A stretch of 64,000 nucleotides of DNA, from the NCBI GenBank assembly GCA_963823245.1, contig CAWGKQ010000011.1, positions 62,001-126,000 on the forward strand. Direction: 5' to 3'. Below, in pieces: positions 45,020-53,252 of the stretch. Made by a program: the position numbers and the translations under genes. Position 1 is the stretch's first letter. Every line of letters starts with the position of its first letter. The DNA comes from JAWVFM01 sp963823245 (GTDB lineage: Bacteria > Actinomycetota > Thermoleophilia > Solirubrobacterales > 70-9). The notes under the pieces were generated by a model, which ran no database searches, was not told where the DNA came from, and saw nothing but the letters and a program-made list of their open reading frames with translations.

Positions 45020-45451
45020 TCACAGTGGCACCAGCGGCGGGTCCTTCGCAAGCAGGAAGAACCACACGATCATCACGGCGAGGGCGATCACGAGCGATCC
45101 CACGAGGATGGGCTCGAGCGGACCGTGCAGGTAGCGGGGCGCCACCCCGAGCTCCTCCTCCTCTGCCTCGTATTGGGCGAGGACCCCGGTGATCGCGAGG
45201 TAGGTGCGGTTGAGCCAGGCCAACACCAGTCCGAGCAGCAGCATCGAGGCGATCGTCAGCGGCAGGGCGATCACGTACTCCTCGGCGCTCGACCCCGCGA
45301 TCTTCGACCCGACCCAGAGGCATCCGAGCGGGACCGCCGTCCAGAGCGCGAACGATCCGACGGCCATGAGGACCAGGAGCATCGCGGCGACGATTCGATC
45401 GCCGCCGCTCGCGGCTTGCGGACGAGCGAGCATGGTGTGCGCCACGCCCAC
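45020..45451 (-). CDS. Small three-span membrane protein, paralogue B
   Basis: The 143-residue protein has three membrane segments (about 22-44, 59-83 and 113-135). It shares with its upstream neighbour the motifs GSFALW, SK(I/V)AGSSA, LNxxYLxxTGV and GPLEPxLxGSLVIA. No known domain is recognised. It lies between the permease and ATPase genes of the MlaE/MlaF-type system, so it is probably an accessory subunit. Confidence 0.72.
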   Translation of the reverse strand: MGVAHTMLARPQAASGGDRIVAAMLLVLMAVGSFALWTAVPLGCLWVGSKIAGSSAEEYVIALPLTIASMLLLGLVLAWLNRTYLAITGVLAQYEAEEEELGVAPRYLHGPLEPILVGSLVIALAVMIVWFFLLAKDPPLVPL

Positions 45452-45481
45452 CTTACCGGCGTCCCTTCCGCGCGCCTCCGG

Positions 45482-45928
45482 TCACGGCGCCACACTCGAC
45501 GACGGGTCGATGTTGTGCGCTAAGAACAGGAACCACGCGCTGATCGCGATAACTGCGATCACGAGCGACCCGATCAGGAGCGGCTCCAGGGGGCCGCGGA
45601 GGAGGCGCTGGCCGGAGCCGGCGCCGAACTCCTCGTCCTCGGCGGCGTGGCGGGCGATCACTCCGGTGACCCGCAGGTAGAGCGCGTTAAGCCAGACGAG
45701 CAGGGCGCCCCACGCGATCATCGCCGCGATCGTCATCGGGAGGTCGAGGAGGTAGTGCTGGGCGCTCGAGCCGGCGACCTTCGAGCTCGCGTAGAGGCAC
45801 GCGGCCGGCACGCCGAGCCAGAGCGCGAATGAGCCGAGAGCCATCAGGGCCAGCAGGAAGCCCGCCGCCAGCCGATCCGCGACCCGCGCCGTCCGGCTTC
45901 GCTCGATGGCCTCCGCGCGCGCCGTCAC
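45482..45928 (-). CDS. Small three-span membrane protein, paralogue A
   Basis: The 148-residue protein has three membrane segments and the same conserved motifs as its neighbour: GSFALWLGVPAACLYASSKV, LNALYLRVTGVIA and GPLEPLLIGSLVIAV. The GTG start at 45928 directly follows the TGA of the permease remnant (TGACGTG), showing it was coupled to that lost gene. Function unknown; tandem duplication is evident. Confidence 0.72.
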   Translation of the reverse strand: MTARAEAIERSRTARVADRLAAGFLLALMALGSFALWLGVPAACLYASSKVAGSSAQHYLLDLPMTIAAMIAWGALLVWLNALYLRVTGVIARHAAEDEEFGAGSGQRLLRGPLEPLLIGSLVIAVIAISAWFLFLAHNIDPSSSVAP

Positions 45929-45929
45929 G

Positions 45930-46060
45930 TCAGCCCCCGATCGGAGCGCGCGGGTTGGTGCCCCAGAAGACGAGCGTCCCGAGCATGCCGATGATGTGGA
46001 CTAAGACGATGTTGAGACCATCGACTTGGCGGTCGCCCGGCCGACCCCGAACGGCGGAAG
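45930..46060 (-). pseudogene. C-terminal remnant of a second MlaE-type permease
   Basis: Upstream of paralogue A the minus strand encodes FGVGRATAKSMV, which matches the GVGxATxxxVV motif near the end of MlaE proteins. It then changes frame to LNIVLVHIIGMLGTLVFWGT and ends NPRAPIGG at TGA 45930. Only about 45 residues remain, and no start codon or upstream permease sequence precedes them. The intact permease ends at 46103, so a tandem copy has probably been lost by deletion. Confidence 0.55.
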
Positions 46061-46102
46061 ATGAGGAAGCCCCCTCCCTCGCTGCCAAGAGCCCAGCACC
46101 CC

Positions 46103-46909
46103 CTACCGAATCTGCGAGATCTCCGGATGGGTGGCGAGCAGCGTCTGGGTGAAGACGTAGTTGAAGGCAAAGACGCCGAGGAAGGCGATCACCACCGCCT
46201 CGTTGACGGCTCGACCCACCCCCTCGGCGCCGCCGGAGGCGTTCATCCCCTTGTAGCAGCAGACGATCGCGATGATCGCCCCGAACAGGGTGCACTTGGC
46301 AAGCGAGCCCCAGAGGTCGGTGATCGAGGCGTTACTGAACAGGGTCGCGAAGAAGCCCCCGAGCGGCTGCCCGTAGGCGATCTCGGCGAAGATCCCGCCA
46401 CTGATCCCGAAAAGCAGCGCGTAGATGTCCATCAGGCCGGTGATCAGCATCAGGCTGAGAAAGCGCGGGACGACGAGGTTTTTGATCGGGTCGACGCCGA
46501 GGACCTGCAGGGCGTCGAGCTCCTCGCGGATCTTCCGGGCCCCGAGGTCGGCGGTGATCGCGGTCCCGGCGACCCCGGCGACGACGACCGCGGTGACGAA
46601 GGGGGCGAACTCGCGCACCGAGGCCAAGATGAAAAAGCCCCCGAGGCGGTCGAGGGCGCCGAAGAGGGTGAGGAAGTTGGCCGCCTGAAGGCCCGGGGCT
46701 CCGAAGCCGAAGGCGATCGTCGAGATCATCATCGGGAACCAGCAAAGCTGCAGGGCGAACAGGAACTGGCCGATGAACTCGCCCCCGTAGGGGTAGGGGG
46801 GCTTGACCGTGGCGACGATCGTCTTCCCGGTCAGGATGACCATGTTGCCGACCTGCTCAAAGAGCCCCTTGGCGGGAAGGAAAGCCCTATCGGCAACGGT
46901 TCTGACCAT
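46103..46909 (-). CDS. MlaE-family lipid ABC permease
   Basis: MlaE/YrbE permeases move phospholipid or sterol-like lipids. The 268-residue protein has the family hallmarks: GNMVILTGKTIVATVKPPYP, PMMISTIAFGFG, EFAPFVTAVVVAGVAGTAIT, ADLGARKIREELDALQVLGV and GVGRAVNEAVVIAF near the end. ATG 46909 overlaps the gntR stop by one base (TAATG), which favours coupled translation. The matching ATPase is 1.1 kb downstream. No MCE (MlaD-like) protein is encoded in the window. Confidence 0.9.
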   Translation of the reverse strand: MVRTVADRAFLPAKGLFEQVGNMVILTGKTIVATVKPPYPYGGEFIGQFLFALQLCWFPMMISTIAFGFGAPGLQAANFLTLFGALDRLGGFFILASVREFAPFVTAVVVAGVAGTAITADLGARKIREELDALQVLGVDPIKNLVVPRFLSLMLITGLMDIYALLFGISGGIFAEIAYGQPLGGFFATLFSNASITDLWGSLAKCTLFGAIIAIVCCYKGMNASGGAEGVGRAVNEAVVIAFLGVFAFNYVFTQTLLATHPEISQIR

Positions 46910-47778
46910 TACGGGCAGCCGGACGAGACCTTCACGCGCCACCAGCGCATGAGCGCGCCGAGCGGTCCGGCCGCGGGGGCGACGCTGTAGGTCGTGCATC
47001 CGGGGTCGCCAAGCTCGTCCGCGCGGACCCTGTCCCACTTGCGGCTGGCCGGATCGGCGACCATCGCGTCGAGCCGCGCGCGGGCGCCGCGGCGGCGCTG
47101 CTCGCTTCGCGACGCCTCCTCGCGGGCTACGGTGAGACGGCGCAGCAGGGCGTCGCGCGTTTCCTCGAGCTCCGCCACGCCGGCGATGTGCGCCATCTCG
47201 CCGCGCCCGGACGGGGGCGCCTCGCGCGGGAGGTCCAGGGTGTAGGAGGCGAGCTCGGCCTCGAGTCGCGCGATCTGCTCGCGAAGGGTGCGGCGGACCG
47301 CGCCCGTGTCGCTCGCCGCAGTGGGGTCAGGGGCGGGCGGCTCCTCGATCTCGGGCGGCTTGTCGAGCCCGTCCGGAATCAAGGCGCAAACCATCGCCAC
47401 CATCGCAAGGTCCCGCGGGTCGAGGCCCGCTTCACGGGCGCGGTCGATTGCCTCGCCTGCGATTCGCTCGAGCTCCGGCGATGGAGTCGCCGCCGCGCCC
47501 ACGAACGTGCCGAGCCCGTGGTGCGTGACGACCAGCCCCTGCTCCTCGAGCTTCGAGTAGACGGAGCGGACGGTGTTCACGTTCACGCTCGACCAAGCGG
47601 CGAGCTCGCGGACGCTCGGAAGCTTGTCGCCGGGGAGGAGGCGCCCGCAGGTGATCAGGGCACGCAGGCGCCACCCGAGCTGGAGGCCGACGGGGACCTC
47701 GTCGTCGACGTCGGGCTGGAACGGCGGCACGCCCGCCCGCCGAACCGGATCTCGTATGTCCGCGCGAGACTGTGCCAT
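46909..47778 (-). CDS. GntR-family regulator with long C-terminal coiled coil
   Basis: From ATG 47778 the product is 289 residues. The winged helix (LRALITCGRLLPGDKLPSVR, NVNTVRSVYSKLEEQGLV) is GntR type and is followed by HHGLGTFV. The remaining about 190 residues are not a FadR or HutC ligand domain; they contain a coiled coil (LREQIARLEAELASY and VAELEETRDALLRRLTVARE). It heads the MlaE/MlaF operon and an inverted repeat lies just upstream, so it probably represses that operon. Confidence 0.88.
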   Translation of the reverse strand: MAQSRADIRDPVRRAGVPPFQPDVDDEVPVGLQLGWRLRALITCGRLLPGDKLPSVRELAAWSSVNVNTVRSVYSKLEEQGLVVTHHGLGTFVGAAATPSPELERIAGEAIDRAREAGLDPRDLAMVAMVCALIPDGLDKPPEIEEPPAPDPTAASDTGAVRRTLREQIARLEAELASYTLDLPREAPPSGRGEMAHIAGVAELEETRDALLRRLTVAREEASRSEQRRRGARARLDAMVADPASRKWDRVRADELGDPGCTTYSVAPAAGPLGALMRWWRVKVSSGCP

Positions 47779-47800
47779 CAAACAGGCACACCTTACCAGA

Positions 47801-47835
47801 GGTGAGCCATTCATGTAGCACAGTCATGACTCACC
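47801..47835. promoter_or_regulatory. Inverted repeat, predicted GntR operator
   Basis: GGTGAGCCAT (47801-47810) and ATGACTCACC (47826-47835) form a nearly perfect 10-bp inverted repeat with a 15-bp spacer. It lies between divergent gntR (start 47778) and the gene starting at 47861, so it could control both. Confidence 0.5.
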
Positions 47836-47860
47836 GTGGGCGCCAAGTAGCTTCTTCGGC

Positions 47861-48316
47861 GTGAAGCGAGATCCGCAAATCGCCCCCGGCGACGGCGAGG
47901 TGGCCCTCGCCACGCTGCGGCCGGTGCTCGAATACGGATGGCCGGCCGGGGCCGGCTGGCTTCCCGGCGACGACCCGGAGGCCGCGAAGGCGGTCCTGGA
48001 GCAGCCCGTTGGGCGGGCGGTGGCGTTTCGCCTCCGCGTGGACGGGCGCTGGCGCCTTCGCGCGGAGGTCGGTCTCCCTGAGGGCGCGGCGCCGGCGCTG
48101 GCGTGGGCTCGGGTTGCACTGCGCGAGCCCGGGAGCGCCGATACGGCGATCTGGTGGGGCGTCCTCGCGCGCGCGGGCACGACCCTCTCGCGTAACTTCG
48201 ACGTGGAGCTGGACGGCGCTCAGGGGGAGGTCGACCTCGTCCTCCGGGCCGGGGGCCTCGGCGTCGACCGGGTGCGGTGGACCGACCCGGTCCTCCATCG
48301 TGAGGAGGCTCCGTGA
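47861..48316 (+). CDS. Beta-rich protein of unknown function coupled to a glycosyltransferase
   Basis: The 151-residue product has no signal peptide or membrane span and is predicted mostly beta (GRAVAFRLRVDGRWRLRAEV, GEVDLVLRAGGLGVDRVRW). It recalls the N-terminal beta-domains on the large glycosyltransferases at 27.0 and 31.8 kb in length and layout, but sequence similarity is weak. Its TGA overlaps the GTG of the GT2-GT2 gene, so it may be a separate accessory domain. Unrecognised family. Confidence 0.68.
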   Translation: MKRDPQIAPGDGEVALATLRPVLEYGWPAGAGWLPGDDPEAAKAVLEQPVGRAVAFRLRVDGRWRLRAEVGLPEGAAPALAWARVALREPGSADTAIWWGVLARAGTTLSRNFDVELDGAQGEVDLVLRAGGLGVDRVRWTDPVLHREEAP

Positions 48317-49878
48317 CGACGCTGATCTCCATCCTCACCCCCGTCCACGATCCGGATCCTGAGCACCTCGAGCAGATGCTCGCCTCGGTTCGCGCGCAGA
48401 CGTTCGAGGGCTACGAGCTCTGCTTGGTCGACGACGGCTCGAGCGACGAGCGGGTGATCGACAGGCTGCGACGGGAGGAGGCCGCGGACGAGCGCGTCAA
48501 GCTCCTTCGCCGCGAGAGCGCCGGGGGGATCTCGGTCGCCACCAACGCGGCCCTCGAGCTCGCGACAGGGGAGTTCGTGGCTCTGCTCGACCACGACGAC
48601 ACGCTCGTTCCGGACGCCCTCGAGGCGCTCGCCGAAGCGATCGCCAGCCGGCCCGACGCGGACTTCCTCTACTCCGACGAGACGCTGGCGCTCGACGGAC
48701 GCGCCATCTGGGTCCATCTCAAGCCGGACTGGTCGCCCGACCTGTTCCGGTCGGTCATGTACACGTGCCACCTGAGCGCCTACCGTCGCTCGTTGGTGCA
48801 GGACCTGGGCGGGCTCCGAGGCGAGTTCGACGGATCGCAGGACTACGACCTCGCCCTTCGGGTGAGCGAGCGGACGGACGCCATCGTCCACATTCCCCGC
48901 TCCCTCTACAACTGGCGAATCCACGCCGACTCCGTGACCGGCGATCCGAACGTCAAGGGCTACGCGTATCCGGCCGGCCAGCGGGCGCTGGCGGGGCACC
49001 TGGACCGGCGCGGCGTGGAGGCGGAGATGCAGTACGGCGCGCGGCCCGGGCAGTACCGGGTTGTGCACCGCGTTCCGCGATCGGTCGACGTCGCAATCGT
49101 CGCACCGGTCCTCCATCGCCCCCCGGCACCCGACCTCAGGCGAGCCGCGGAGACGTGGCTTCGAAGCTCGCACCCCACCTGGCGCCTCGTTCTCGCGGGC
49201 CCGCAGGACCTCGTGGGCGAGTGGGGACGTGAGCTTTCGGCGCCGCTTGGGGAGCGCCTCGTTGTGGTAGACGACCCCGGCCCGCGCGGCGCCGCGGCGC
49301 TCCTCAACCTCGGCGTTCGCGCCACGGATGCCGAGCACGTGATCATGCTCGATCAGCCGGTGGAGACGCTGACGCCATCGTGGATCTCGCGTCTGGTCGG
49401 GTACTCCGCCGAGCCCGACGTCGGCGCTGCGGCGGCCAAGACGCTCAGTCCGGATGGGCGCATCGAGCACGCGGGGATCGTGCTCAGCGATGGGGCTCCG
49501 CTTCCGGTGCTGCACGGCGCTTCCGGCTCTCACGAGGGTCCCGTGGCGATCACCGAGATCGTCTCGAACTTCTCGGCACTCAGCGGGACCGTCGCCACTC
49601 GGCGCGAGCTCCTCGAGGCGATGGGCGGCCTCGACGAGGACCTCCGCGAGCTTGCGATCCCCGACTTCTGCCTGCGCGCGCGCGAGGAGGGCCTGCGGAT
49701 CGTCTCGGTGCCGGACGCGATAGTGCGCCGGCTCGACGGGGCGGTGCCGGTGAACGACCTTCGGGCGCACGAGCTGTTCCAGCGGCGCTGGCGCGTCCGG
49801 CTCGCGCGCGATCCCTACCTCAACCCGAACTTTCTCCGCCATCGAGGCGACTTCCAGCCCCGCATGGGCATCGCCTAG
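48313..49878 (+). CDS. Two-domain GT2 glycosyltransferase
   Basis: The 521-residue protein has an N-terminal GT2 domain (ISILTPVHDPDPEHLEQMLA, LVDDGSSD, LLDHDDTLVPDALEAL, GSQDYDLALRV) and a second, weaker GT2-like domain (about 260-480, VDVAIVAPVLHRPP to FCLRAREEGL) that has lost an obvious DxD. The layout resembles proteins that add repeated sugars. It starts four bases before the preceding stop, and its TAG shares a CTAG with the next convergent gene. Confidence 0.88.
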   Translation: MTTLISILTPVHDPDPEHLEQMLASVRAQTFEGYELCLVDDGSSDERVIDRLRREEAADERVKLLRRESAGGISVATNAALELATGEFVALLDHDDTLVPDALEALAEAIASRPDADFLYSDETLALDGRAIWVHLKPDWSPDLFRSVMYTCHLSAYRRSLVQDLGGLRGEFDGSQDYDLALRVSERTDAIVHIPRSLYNWRIHADSVTGDPNVKGYAYPAGQRALAGHLDRRGVEAEMQYGARPGQYRVVHRVPRSVDVAIVAPVLHRPPAPDLRRAAETWLRSSHPTWRLVLAGPQDLVGEWGRELSAPLGERLVVVDDPGPRGAAALLNLGVRATDAEHVIMLDQPVETLTPSWISRLVGYSAEPDVGAAAAKTLSPDGRIEHAGIVLSDGAPLPVLHGASGSHEGPVAITEIVSNFSALSGTVATRRELLEAMGGLDEDLRELAIPDFCLRAREEGLRIVSVPDAIVRRLDGAVPVNDLRAHELFQRRWRVRLARDPYLNPNFLRHRGDFQPRMGIA

Positions 49879-51749
49879 TCAGGCGGCGTCGCGCCGGCCA
49901 TCAGCCGCGGGGAGTTCTCGACGATCGCCTCGAACGGCGCCGCCTTCGACAGCCGCGTGATCGAACGCAGCGAGGAGCCCGACGAGCGATACCGGGCCAG
50001 GATCTGCGGCACCTGGATCCCATAGCCGCCGCTCTCGGCGATGCGGCACCAGAGGTCGTAGTCCTCCCACACGTAGAGGCGGCGGTCGGTCCTGTATCCG
50101 CCGAGGTCGCGGAGATGGGAGGTCCGGATCAGCGCCATCGCGTCGATGTAGTTGCCCCTGCGGAACAGCGACGGGTCCCACCCGGGAACGTTGATGAGCG
50201 CGCTGCCGCCGGCGTCGACGTAGCCCTCGAGGTCGCCGAAGACCTCGATCAGCGGGTAGGCGAAGGTCGCCTTTGGGTCCTGGTCGAGGGCCGAGACGAG
50301 GCGATCGAGGCAGCGGGGGTAGATCTCGTTGTCGGAGTCGAGGACGAAGCAGTACCGGCCGCGAGCGAAGTCGACCGCGGTGTTGCGCGCCGCCCCGAGT
50401 CCGCGGTTGACCTCGTGGCGCACCAACTTCACCGCGACGTCGGCGTGCTCCCTCATCCACGCCAGCGCGACGTCGCCCGAGCCGTCTGTCGAGCCGTCGT
50501 CGACCACGACGATCTCGAAGTCGCGGAAGCGGCTGCGAACGGCGGAGTCGAGGGCCTCCCCCATGACCTCGCCGTGGTTGTAGAGGGCGGTGAGCACCGT
50601 CACCGTCGAGTTCCGGCGGCCGCGCCAGGCCGTCGTCTCGGCGATCGGCGTGATCTCCGGGGGCTCGCTCCCCTGGTAGCGGACCGAGCGCTCGAGGCGC
50701 GCCATGCCCCGCCGGAGCTGGACCATGTCGAGGCGGGCGTCCATGATCCCGGCGCGAAGGGCGGCCAGGTCCTCGTCGCCGGCATCCTCCTCCTGAGGTC
50801 GAGGCTCGGCCGGCACGCGGACGCTCTTCGCCGGCCCGATCCGCGGCGACGCGACGATGCTCCGCGCCGTTCCCGCGAGCTCGGCGACTGAGCGGGCAAG
50901 GGGGAGGCTGTCGCGCAGGAAGCCGTATGCCTGATCGCGGATCCGCTCGCGGTGGGAGTCGTCGCGAAGGAGGGCGTCGGTGATCAGGCCGAGCGATTCC
51001 GGTGCTCCGACGAGCAGATGCTCTCCCACCTCGAGCGGGTCGATCCCCACCGAGTGCTCGCTCACGACGACGGCGCCGCAGAGCATGGCCTGGACGGCCC
51101 GGAGCCACTCGAAGTACGGCCGCCTCGAGGCGTGCAGGTTGATCACGACCTTGCTGCGGGCCATGAGGTCCCACTTTCCCTCGGTCAGGAAGCTCGTCGA
51201 CTCCGCGCTGTTCGGGCGGACGTTGTCTGAGAGGCGGAGGTATGAGTTCCACCCCGTGAGGAGCTTTCCGTAGGAGGCGAGATGGCGGAGCCGGCGGGGT
51301 GAGCCGTTGCCGAGGAACAGCACGTCGATGTCGCGCTCGCGCTCGGGGTCGAACCGGTCCCACTCCGGCGTATGGCCGAACTGGAACCGGCGAGCGGGGG
51401 CGCCCGAGGCCACGAGGCTCTCGACCGCGTAGCTGTTGATGTCGAACGTCGCCGCCGCGCACTGCGAGATCTCGACGCCAAGGCCGAAGAAGAACGAGCC
51501 CGGTTGCTCGGTCGACAGCACGATCGTCCGCGAGAGGATCTCGCCGGGCGGCAGGGCGCGGTGGCCGAAGAGCAGCACGTACTCGTGCGGCGCGACGAAC
51601 ACGTAGACCTGGTCGTCGCGCGGCGGCGGGAAGAGCTCGTGCACCGACGACTGGACGCCCTGGCGGTCGAGCTCCGAGCGGATGGCCGCGACCATCTCGT
51701 CGAAGAACCAGTTCCCGCCCGAGGCGACGACGAAGGCAAGCTCCGGCAC
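49875..51749 (-). CDS. GT4-like plus GT2 fusion glycosyltransferase
   Basis: The 624-residue protein starts with a GT4-like/glycosyltransferase-B domain (about 1-310, with FNSYAVESL-like FDINSYAVESLVASG and GAVVVSEHSVGIDPLEVGEH), then a short helical linker with an Arg-rich coiled coil (about 320-370). The C-terminal GT2 domain has VTVLTALYNHGEVMGEALDS, VVVDDGSTDGSG, FVLDSDNEIYPRCLDRL as the DxD region and YVWEDYDLWCRIAESG as the catalytic base region. It is divergent from the methyltransferase gene. The product is probably a cell-surface glycan. Confidence 0.85.
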   Translation of the reverse strand: MPELAFVVASGGNWFFDEMVAAIRSELDRQGVQSSVHELFPPPRDDQVYVFVAPHEYVLLFGHRALPPGEILSRTIVLSTEQPGSFFFGLGVEISQCAAATFDINSYAVESLVASGAPARRFQFGHTPEWDRFDPERERDIDVLFLGNGSPRRLRHLASYGKLLTGWNSYLRLSDNVRPNSAESTSFLTEGKWDLMARSKVVINLHASRRPYFEWLRAVQAMLCGAVVVSEHSVGIDPLEVGEHLLVGAPESLGLITDALLRDDSHRERIRDQAYGFLRDSLPLARSVAELAGTARSIVASPRIGPAKSVRVPAEPRPQEEDAGDEDLAALRAGIMDARLDMVQLRRGMARLERSVRYQGSEPPEITPIAETTAWRGRRNSTVTVLTALYNHGEVMGEALDSAVRSRFRDFEIVVVDDGSTDGSGDVALAWMREHADVAVKLVRHEVNRGLGAARNTAVDFARGRYCFVLDSDNEIYPRCLDRLVSALDQDPKATFAYPLIEVFGDLEGYVDAGGSALINVPGWDPSLFRRGNYIDAMALIRTSHLRDLGGYRTDRRLYVWEDYDLWCRIAESGGYGIQVPQILARYRSSGSSLRSITRLSKAAPFEAIVENSPRLMAGATPPD

Positions 51750-51772
51750 GGGCGCATCGTAGTCTTCCCGCC

Positions 51773-52820
51773 ATGGATACCGACCTCGCTGGGACGCGGG
51801 ACGACGTTCCGGAGCGCTTCGTCCCCGACGAGATGCGGGGACAGCTGATCGAGGCCGAGCACGTGGCCCGATACCAGTGGGCCGCCGCGATCGCCTCCGG
51901 GCGCCGGGTCCTCGACGCCGGCTGTGGCACCGCCTACGGCACGGCGATCCTCGCCAGGGCGGACGCTCGATCGACGACGGGGATCGACGTCGCCGGAGCG
52001 GTGCTGGAGGCGGTGCAGGGCGGCATGCCGGAGGGGGTCCGGCTCGACGTCGGCGACGTGCGCGAGCTGCCCTACGAGGACTCGAGCTTCGACCTGGTCG
52101 TCTGCTTCGAGGTCATCGAGCACGTGGACGACCAGGCGCAAGGCCATTGGCGAGATGGCGCGGGTCCTCGCGCCGTCGGGCGTGCTCTTGGTGTCGTCGC
52201 CGAACCGCGAGATGCACCCGCCCATCAACCCCCACCACGCCCACGAGTTCCTCCCGGACGAGCTGGCGGCAGCGCTCGGCGAGAGGTTCGAGCGGGTCCG
52301 GCTGGTGCGTCAGCACCCCTACCTGGCGTCGGCGATCCTCAGCGACCAGCAGTTCGAGACCGGGGAGGGTGAGGTTCTCCCCGGCGTCCCGATCCGCAAG
52401 CAGGTGGGCGATGAGATCGGCAAGGAGATGTTCACGCTCGCCGTCGCCGGCAACGGCGAGCTTCCGGACATGCCTCAGTCGGCGACGCTCACGAGCGACC
52501 TGTCGTTGCGCCACTACTTCGACGTCGTCGACGAGCAGGGTGCGGTGATCCAGGACCTGAGAAGCCGGATCGCCGAGCTCGACCAGCGCGTGGCCGCGCA
52601 GCAGGAGACCGCCGAGCGCCTGATGGCGACCGAGGCCGAGCTGGCCCGCGTCCCGGAGCTGGAGCTTCATCTCGAGCGCGCTCGCGCCGTGATCGCGCAG
52701 CGGGATGAGCAGCTGCGGGAGACCGACGAGCACCTACGGGAGGTGCTCGGCTCCTCGAGCTGGCGGCTGACGCGGCCGCTGCGCGCCGCGATGCGCATGC
52801 TCGGGACACGCCGCCGCTAG
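51773..52820 (+). CDS. SAM-dependent methyltransferase with C-terminal coiled coil, +1 frameshift
   Basis: The N-terminal part has class I motifs VLDAGCGTAYGTAILA, TGIDVAGAVLEAV and FDLVVCFEVIEHVDD. At about 52139 the frame shifts by one, and the rest follows as AIGEMARVLAPSGVLLVSSP, a substrate-domain segment, and a coiled coil of about 70 residues (IAELDQRVAAQQETAERLMA) ending in a basic tail. Joined length is about 348 residues. WbdD-like enzymes with this plan cap O-polysaccharide chains and set their length, which would fit the Wzt glycan-binding domain; this is inference. Confidence 0.8.
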
Positions 52821-52851
52821 ACGGTCGAATCGATCGTCTAGGCTCGCTCAG

Positions 52852-53250
52852 GTGCGCATCGCCCGCGAGCTCGTCGACGAGATCGTCGCCCACGCAAAGG
52901 AGGAGGCGCCGAACGAATGCTGCGGCGTGATCGGCGGCGCCGATGGTCGCGCGACGAGCGTCCGGCGCGGGGAGAACCTCCACGCGAGCCCATTGCGGTT
53001 CGAGATCGCCGACCCGATCAAGCTCTTGAACGCGATCGAGGCCGACGGGGAGGAGCTGGTCGGCATCTACCACTCACACACGCGCAGCGCCCCCCTTCCC
53101 TCGCAGACCGACGTCAACCTCGCGCGGCTGTGGCCCGATCCGCTGTGGGTGATCTGCGGCCTCGCCGATCCCTCCGTACCCGAGGTGAGAGCGTTTTCGA
53201 TCGCCGATGGGAGCGTCGAGGAGGTCGAGCTCACCGTCGAGGGGGCCTGA
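52852..53250 (+). CDS. mec: Mec-type JAMM metallopeptidase (CysO processing)
   Basis: JAMM peptidases of this size release cysteine from the CysO-cysteine adduct or trim carrier tails. The 132-residue protein has the complete zinc site: Glu22 (NECCGV), His74 and His76 (YHSHTRSAPLPSQTD) and Asp87. GTG 52852 is the start. A zinc-ribbon protein gene follows directly. With cysO at 20.6 kb and cysM at 42.4 kb it completes the CysO route. The symbol follows the Mycobacterium tuberculosis protein. Confidence 0.9.
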   Translation: MRIARELVDEIVAHAKEEAPNECCGVIGGADGRATSVRRGENLHASPLRFEIADPIKLLNAIEADGEELVGIYHSHTRSAPLPSQTDVNLARLWPDPLWVICGLADPSVPEVRAFSIADGSVEEVELTVEGA

Positions 53251-53252
53251 CG

